Source: Fontibacter flavus (GTDB lineage Bacteria; Bacteroidota; Bacteroidia; Cytophagales; Cyclobacteriaceae). Taken from it: a stretch of DNA of 6,755 nt. The translations under genes and the position numbers were made by a program. Of this stretch, positions 5,805-6,755 are shown piece after piece. Where the stretch lies: NCBI RefSeq assembly GCF_042432905.1, contig NZ_JBHLWI010000062.1, forward strand, positions 1 through 6,755, written 5' to 3'. The notes below the pieces were generated by a model. It searched no databases and was not told where the DNA came from. It saw nothing but the letters and a program-made list of their open reading frames with translations. How positions within the stretch are numbered: the stretch's first letter is position 1; the number at the start of each line of letters is the position of its first letter.

Positions 5805-5928
5805 CGGGTATTGAAGAAGCAGGATAACTGGATCGAAAAATCACCAAAAATGGGTATTTTTTTGTTCCCAAGAATTTTTTAATGTTACTACTGAATTAGG
5901 TTTTGTGTTTTACCAAAATGAAATCACC

Positions 5929-6411
5929 ATGCAGTTGAGCAAAAATTTTTCTTTGGCGGAGATGTTGAACAGTCAGACCGCCTGTAGGTTGAATTTTTCG
6001 GAGCAGTACAATCCAAGTGAAGAAGTGATTGAGAATCTCCGACAGTTGAGTATTCATGTATTACAGCCAATCAGGGACAAGTTGAGAAGGCCGATTTTCA
6101 TCAGCAGTGGTTATCGGTGTTACCGTGTCAACAAAGCAGTAGGTGGATCTTCAAGAAGCCAGCATATGAAAGGTAAAGCGGCGGATATAGTAGTTTCCGG
6201 AATGGATGCTGAAATTTTATTTCAGAAAATTAAGGCCAGTGGCTTGCCTTTTGATCAGTTGATACAGGAGTTTGGGAGGTGGGTGCATATTTCCTATAAT
6301 CCTGAACCAGGAAAAAACCGAATGCAGGTCCTTAGGGCTGTGATGGAAGGGGGGAAGGTGAGGTTTTTGAGGGAGGAGGTTGGGAATATGGGATTAAGAG
6401 TGATGAGTTAA
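5929..6411 (+). CDS. M15-type peptidase (D-Ala-D-Ala carboxypeptidase / endolysin-like)
   Basis: This 160-residue zinc peptidase of the Peptidase_M15_3 kind cleaves peptidoglycan cross-links or stem peptides. N-terminal residues 1-50 (MQLSKNFSLAEML ... VIENLRQLSIHVLQPIRD) match the family. SSGYR (59-63) precedes SQHMKGKAADI, where H79 and D86 are zinc ligands, and WVHIS gives the third ligand H120. No signal peptide is visible, as in many phage-derived or Bacteroidota family members. The ATG at 5929 is preferred over an in-frame GTG at 5905 because the family begins with the LSKNFSLAEML segment. The gene has higher G+C (40-45% in stretches counted) than the SEFIR gene. Its final G- and R-rich codons run into a direct repeat, so the C-terminus may be altered. 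Confidence 0.85.
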   Translation: MQLSKNFSLAEMLNSQTACRLNFSEQYNPSEEVIENLRQLSIHVLQPIRDKLRRPIFISSGYRCYRVNKAVGGSSRSQHMKGKAADIVVSGMDAEILFQKIKASGLPFDQLIQEFGRWVHISYNPEPGKNRMQVLRAVMEGGKVRFLREEVGNMGLRVMS

Positions 6412-6417
6412 GAGTGA
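6394..6417. repeat. Short direct repeat across the M15 stop codon
   Basis: TTAAGAGTGA occurs at 6394-6403 and again at 6408-6417, with the TAA stop inside the second copy. It marks the start of repeat-rich spacer DNA after the peptidase gene. Confidence 0.5.
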
Positions 6418-6465
6418 ATGTTGTCGTGGTTGTCAGGTTGTCTGGTTTGGAGTTTGGAGAATTAT

Positions 6466-6579
6466 AAGAGCCAAGTAAAAAGGAAAAAGTCGGATTTCGA
6501 AAGTAGGATTTCGGAAGGAAAAAAGACGCTGCGCTTGGCTTTTGGTACACGGAGGAAAATAAAGAGCCGAGTTAAAAGT
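6466..6579. repeat. AAGAGCC direct repeats and long-range inverted repeat in the spacer
   Basis: AAGAGCCAAGTAAAAAG (6466-6482) and AAGAGCCGAGTTAAAAG (6562-6578) are imperfect direct repeats. AGCCAAG (6469-6475) is also inverted as CTTGGCT (6534-6540), and GGATTTCG occurs twice between them. No protein feature explains this; it looks like non-coding dispersed-repeat DNA. Confidence 0.4.
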
Positions 6580-6589
6580 AAAAAACTTG

Positions 6590-6607
6590 TCCCGAAGAAT
6601 TTCGGGA
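6590..6607. other. Strong palindromic hairpin TCCCGAA/TTCGGGA
   Basis: TCCCGAA (6590-6596) and TTCGGGA (6601-6607) form a perfect 7-bp stem with a GAAT loop. AAACTT on the left and AAGTTT on the right can extend the pairing across unpaired bases. It lies about 180 bases after the M15 stop and is the strongest hairpin in the spacer. A terminator or a dispersed palindromic repeat interrupted by the adjacent IS are both possible. Confidence 0.5.
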
Positions 6608-6643
6608 GGCAAAAGTTTGAACTTTTCTAGGTCGTGTACTGAA

Positions 6644-6681
6644 ATAGGTTGACACAATTTAATTAAAAATTGTAAACCTAT
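6644..6681 (+). promoter_or_regulatory. Leader hairpin at the IS left end
   Basis: ATAGGTT (6644-6650) pairs with AACCTAT (6675-6681), and ACAATTT (6654-6660) pairs with AAATTGT (6667-6673). This 14-bp interrupted stem ends 11 bases before the orfA ATG. Such a structure could limit transposase translation from read-through transcripts, but it may also simply be part of the transposase-binding end. Confidence 0.45.
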
Positions 6682-6692
6682 AATCGGACAAA

Positions 6693-6755
6693 ATGCAAGA
6701 AACAGAAAAATTCTCTGAAGACGCTAGGAGAAAAATCGTTACCGAAGTGCTATCA
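6693..6755 (+). CDS. IS3-family transposase orfA, N-terminal fragment
   Basis: Only the first 21 codons are present, starting MQETEKFSEDARRKIVTEVL. The KFSED-x-RRKIV-x-EVLS pattern fits the first HTH helix of IS3-type OrfA proteins from Bacteroidota, which bind the IS ends and are fused to the OrfB integrase by -1 frameshifting. The rest is outside the window. The family call rests on this short stretch plus the TG-starting terminal repeat. Confidence 0.6.
   Translation, partial: MQETEKFSEDARRKIVTEVLS

Larger units (their letters stand above)
5526..5928. other. 403-base spacer without a supported gene
   Basis: It holds hairpin repeat H2, a short TCTCC-ATTAA-GGAGA hairpin (5679-5693) next to an A-run (5694-5700, so terminator-like only on the minus strand), and the alternative hairpins of 5741-5804. 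A 36-codon frame at 5772-5882 has no recognisable features. No clear promoter for the peptidase gene was found. Confidence 0.6.
6635..6755 (+). mobile_element. IS3-like insertion sequence, left end (partial)
   Basis: A probable left terminal repeat begins TGTACTGAAATAGG at 6635, with the TG end typical of the IS3 family. It is followed by a short leader and the start of orfA. The element runs off the window, so the right end, orfB and target duplication cannot be seen. The boundary is estimated from the TG start. Confidence 0.6.

Noticed and set aside
5772..5882. 36-codon + strand frame starting MGVQLLEKQRDR
   Set aside because: It is short, ends in a T-rich hydrophobic tail from non-coding-like sequence, and has no homologue I recognise; a chance frame is more likely.
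6332..6657. Overlapping open frames on both strands at the end of the M15 gene and in the following spacer
   Set aside because: They run through direct repeats, the TCCCGAA hairpin and the IS end, with low-complexity products (Pro/Ser/Thr- or Lys/Arg-rich).
6649..6684. TTGACA and TATAAT as a sigma-70 promoter in the IS leader
   Set aside because: The two boxes are 24 bases apart, too far for a functional pair, and lie inside a long stem.

Overview
The window looks like an accessory, defence-island-like stretch of a Bacteroidota chromosome, most plausibly Cytophagia/Cyclobacteriaceae. The grounds are AT-rich genes without Shine-Dalgarno sequences, a TTTG / TAnnTTTG-type promoter candidate, and protein families common in that phylum (DUF4411, M15-type peptidase, IS3-type transposase start). 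The taxonomic assignment is inference. All full-length genes are on the + strand. Both ends are mobile elements cut by the window: the last 124 bases of a group II intron on the left, and the left end of an IS3-like insertion sequence on the right.

Left to right: (1) Group II intron domains V and VI (1-124), followed after only 36 bases by (2) a 482-residue SEFIR/TIR-domain protein (161-1609), a likely NAD-consuming or signalling immune effector with an unrecognised C-terminal half. (3) A 481-base spacer holding a hairpin repeat (H1) and a 183-base element (R1) with a minus-strand micro-ORF. (4) A two-gene unit of unknown function: a 74-residue soluble protein (2091-2315) and a 348-residue six-segment membrane protein with a central soluble domain (2325-3371). 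(5) A second 481-base spacer with R2, a gapless copy of R1 (157 of 183 bases identical by hand count), which carries a canonical G-quadruplex motif. (6) A toxin-antitoxin-like pair translationally coupled by a 4-base overlap: an HTH + ImmA/IrrE metallopeptidase protein (3853-5031) and a DUF4411 PIN-like protein (5028-5525). (7) A 403-base spacer with a second copy of the hairpin repeat (H2) and possible RNA structures. (8) An M15-type peptidase (5929-6411) of higher G+C, whose end runs into repeat-rich DNA. (9) The IS left end with the first 21 codons of its orfA.

The reading is a chain of modules separated by repeats: [intron]-SEFIR-H1-R1-[small protein + membrane protein]-R2-[HTH-ImmA + DUF4411]-H2-M15-[IS]. 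The SEFIR gene and the ImmA/DUF4411 pair belong to families tied to phage defence, stress response or toxin-antitoxin biology. The unknown membrane pair between two direct repeats is the best candidate for an undescribed system. Nothing here proves that the modules cooperate; their co-location is the only evidence.
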